Shown here one piece after another: positions 6,099-6,245 of a stretch of DNA of 6,245 bases (the stretch's first letter is position 1; the number at the start of each line of letters is the position of its first letter). Under the pieces are notes generated by a model, which had not been told where the DNA came from, did not search any database, and saw only the letters and a list, made by a program, of their open reading frames with translations. This stretch comes from Micropepsaceae bacterium. Lineage in GTDB: Bacteria; Pseudomonadota; Alphaproteobacteria; Micropepsales; Micropepsaceae. The position numbers were made by a program, and so were the translations under genes. The DNA lies in contig JANWHR010000146.1 of assembly GCA_025450355.1 (NCBI GenBank), positions 1 to 6,245 of the forward strand, read 5' to 3'.

Positions 6099-6132
6099 GA
6101 ATCTGGGGATGGTCATATAATTCCGGGGACAT
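6084..6132 (+). repeat. Imperfect short direct repeats, ATTCCGG..ACAT type
   Basis: ATTCCGGACAT (6084-6094) recurs as ATTCCGGGGACAT (6120-6132), differing by two inserted G. Between them AATCTGGGGATGGTCAT (6100-6116) looks like a more degenerate relative. The first copy overlaps the hairpin at 6080-6098. The repeats may be a decayed element end or independent low-complexity similarity. Confidence 0.3.
6116..6121 (+). promoter_or_regulatory. Isolated perfect -10 hexamer TATAAT
   Basis: TATAAT matches the -10 consensus exactly, in an A/T-rich pocket after the peptidase gene. No recognisable -35 stands 16-18 bases upstream (ATGGCC at 17), and there is no extended -10 TGn. It could serve a rightward gene beyond the window, but in such A/T-rich sequence a chance match is likely. 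Confidence 0.15.
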
Positions 6133-6165
6133 AATACTTAATTGATAAACATGACGTGATATGCA

Positions 6166-6185
6166 CCGCCCCGGCGGGACCTTTT
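6166..6185 (+). terminator. Short GC hairpin followed by four T, weak terminator candidate
   Basis: CCGC (6166-6169) can pair with GCGG (6174-6177) around a CCCG loop, followed by GACC and TTTT (6182-6185). The stem is only four pairs and the T run is short and not adjacent. It lies about 90 bases after the peptidase stop. It is noted because no better intrinsic terminator is seen for that gene. Confidence 0.15.
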
Positions 6186-6191
6186 GAGGCG

Positions 6192-6210
6192 ATGCCGCTT
6201 ACCCCGGCAT
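6192..6210. repeat. Perfect small palindromic hairpin ATGCCG/CGGCAT
   Basis: ATGCCG (6192-6197) and CGGCAT (6205-6210) are exact inverted arms with a 7-base loop. After one mismatch, two further pairs (6189-6190 with 6212-6213) extend the stem. No T tract follows on either strand. It resembles a REP-like palindrome and lies inside the suspected element remnant, but one copy alone proves nothing. Confidence 0.3.
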
Positions 6211-6245
6211 AGCGTCGTGGTGGGGCAGATCGCGGGTGTCGGTGA

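Larger units (their letters stand above)
6119..6245. mobile_element. Possible remnant of a RAYT/REP-type (IS200-like) element
   Basis: TTCCGGGGACA (6121-6131) followed by TACTTAATT (6135-6143) resembles a sequence I recall beside REP-associated tyrosine transposase (Y1/IS200-like) genes in many genomes; this is memory, not a search. On the minus strand a frame open from the window edge (6245) to a TAA at 6140-6138 contains GGAYHVM (6170-6150), similar to the PGG-YHV motif near the N-terminus of such transposases, but it stops four residues later. The hairpin ATGCCG/CGGCAT at 6192-6210 also fits a palindrome-rich setting. If right, this would be an internally deleted remnant. Base composition is clearly more A/T-rich at 6111-6160 than in the adjacent gene. 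No intact transposase is present in the window. Confidence 0.25.

Noticed and set aside
5752..6132. Minus-strand frame of 126 codons at the end of the peptidase gene
   Set aside because: Almost wholly antisense to the catalytic domain containing Asp644 and His676; no family similarity.
1..6245. CRISPR array, toxin-antitoxin pair, prophage or defence island
   Set aside because: No regularly spaced repeats, no small paired cytotoxic/antidote genes and no phage genes; all large frames are housekeeping genes or the peptidase.

Overview
The window is a compact, GC-rich stretch (about 60 % G+C by eye) of a bacterial chromosome. It most likely comes from an alphaproteobacterium, judging from the dapF-mtaB-ftsY-yciB gene order, a short FtsY without the long acidic N-terminal domain, and the codon style. 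No lower taxon can be fixed from the sequence alone.

Layout: positions 1-206 are non-coding as far as I can see, with two inverted repeats and an A/T-rich tract. From about 3901 leftwards to 207 runs a minus-strand, operon-like set of four housekeeping genes: dapF (lysine and meso-diaminopimelate synthesis), mtaB (tRNA A37 methylthiolation), ftsY (signal recognition particle receptor) and yciB/ispZ (inner-membrane protein linked to septation and the cell envelope). dapF/mtaB and mtaB/ftsY overlap through ATGA junctions, and only 19 bases separate ftsY from yciB. Divergently from dapF, across a 50-base gap, a plus-strand gene (3952-6075) encodes a secreted prolyl oligopeptidase-family serine peptidase with a signal peptide and an intact Ser-Asp-His triad. 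Positions 6076-6245 hold a locally A/T-rich, repeat-bearing tail that may be a remnant of an IS200/REP-associated transposase (RAYT)-type element.

The four minus-strand genes are probably transcribed together from a promoter just upstream of dapF. Its -10 (TATAAC) is so close to the dapF ATG that the mRNA may be leaderless. They supply a peptidoglycan precursor, tRNA modification, membrane-protein targeting and envelope/septum support, so they fit growth-linked expression but do not form one pathway. The peptidase is a separate periplasmic or extracellular activity.

I found no phage, CRISPR, toxin-antitoxin, defence or biosynthetic cluster, and no convincing new system. The points most worth checking are the possibly leaderless dapF promoter in the divergent gap, the inverted repeats downstream of yciB, and the element-like tail after the peptidase gene.
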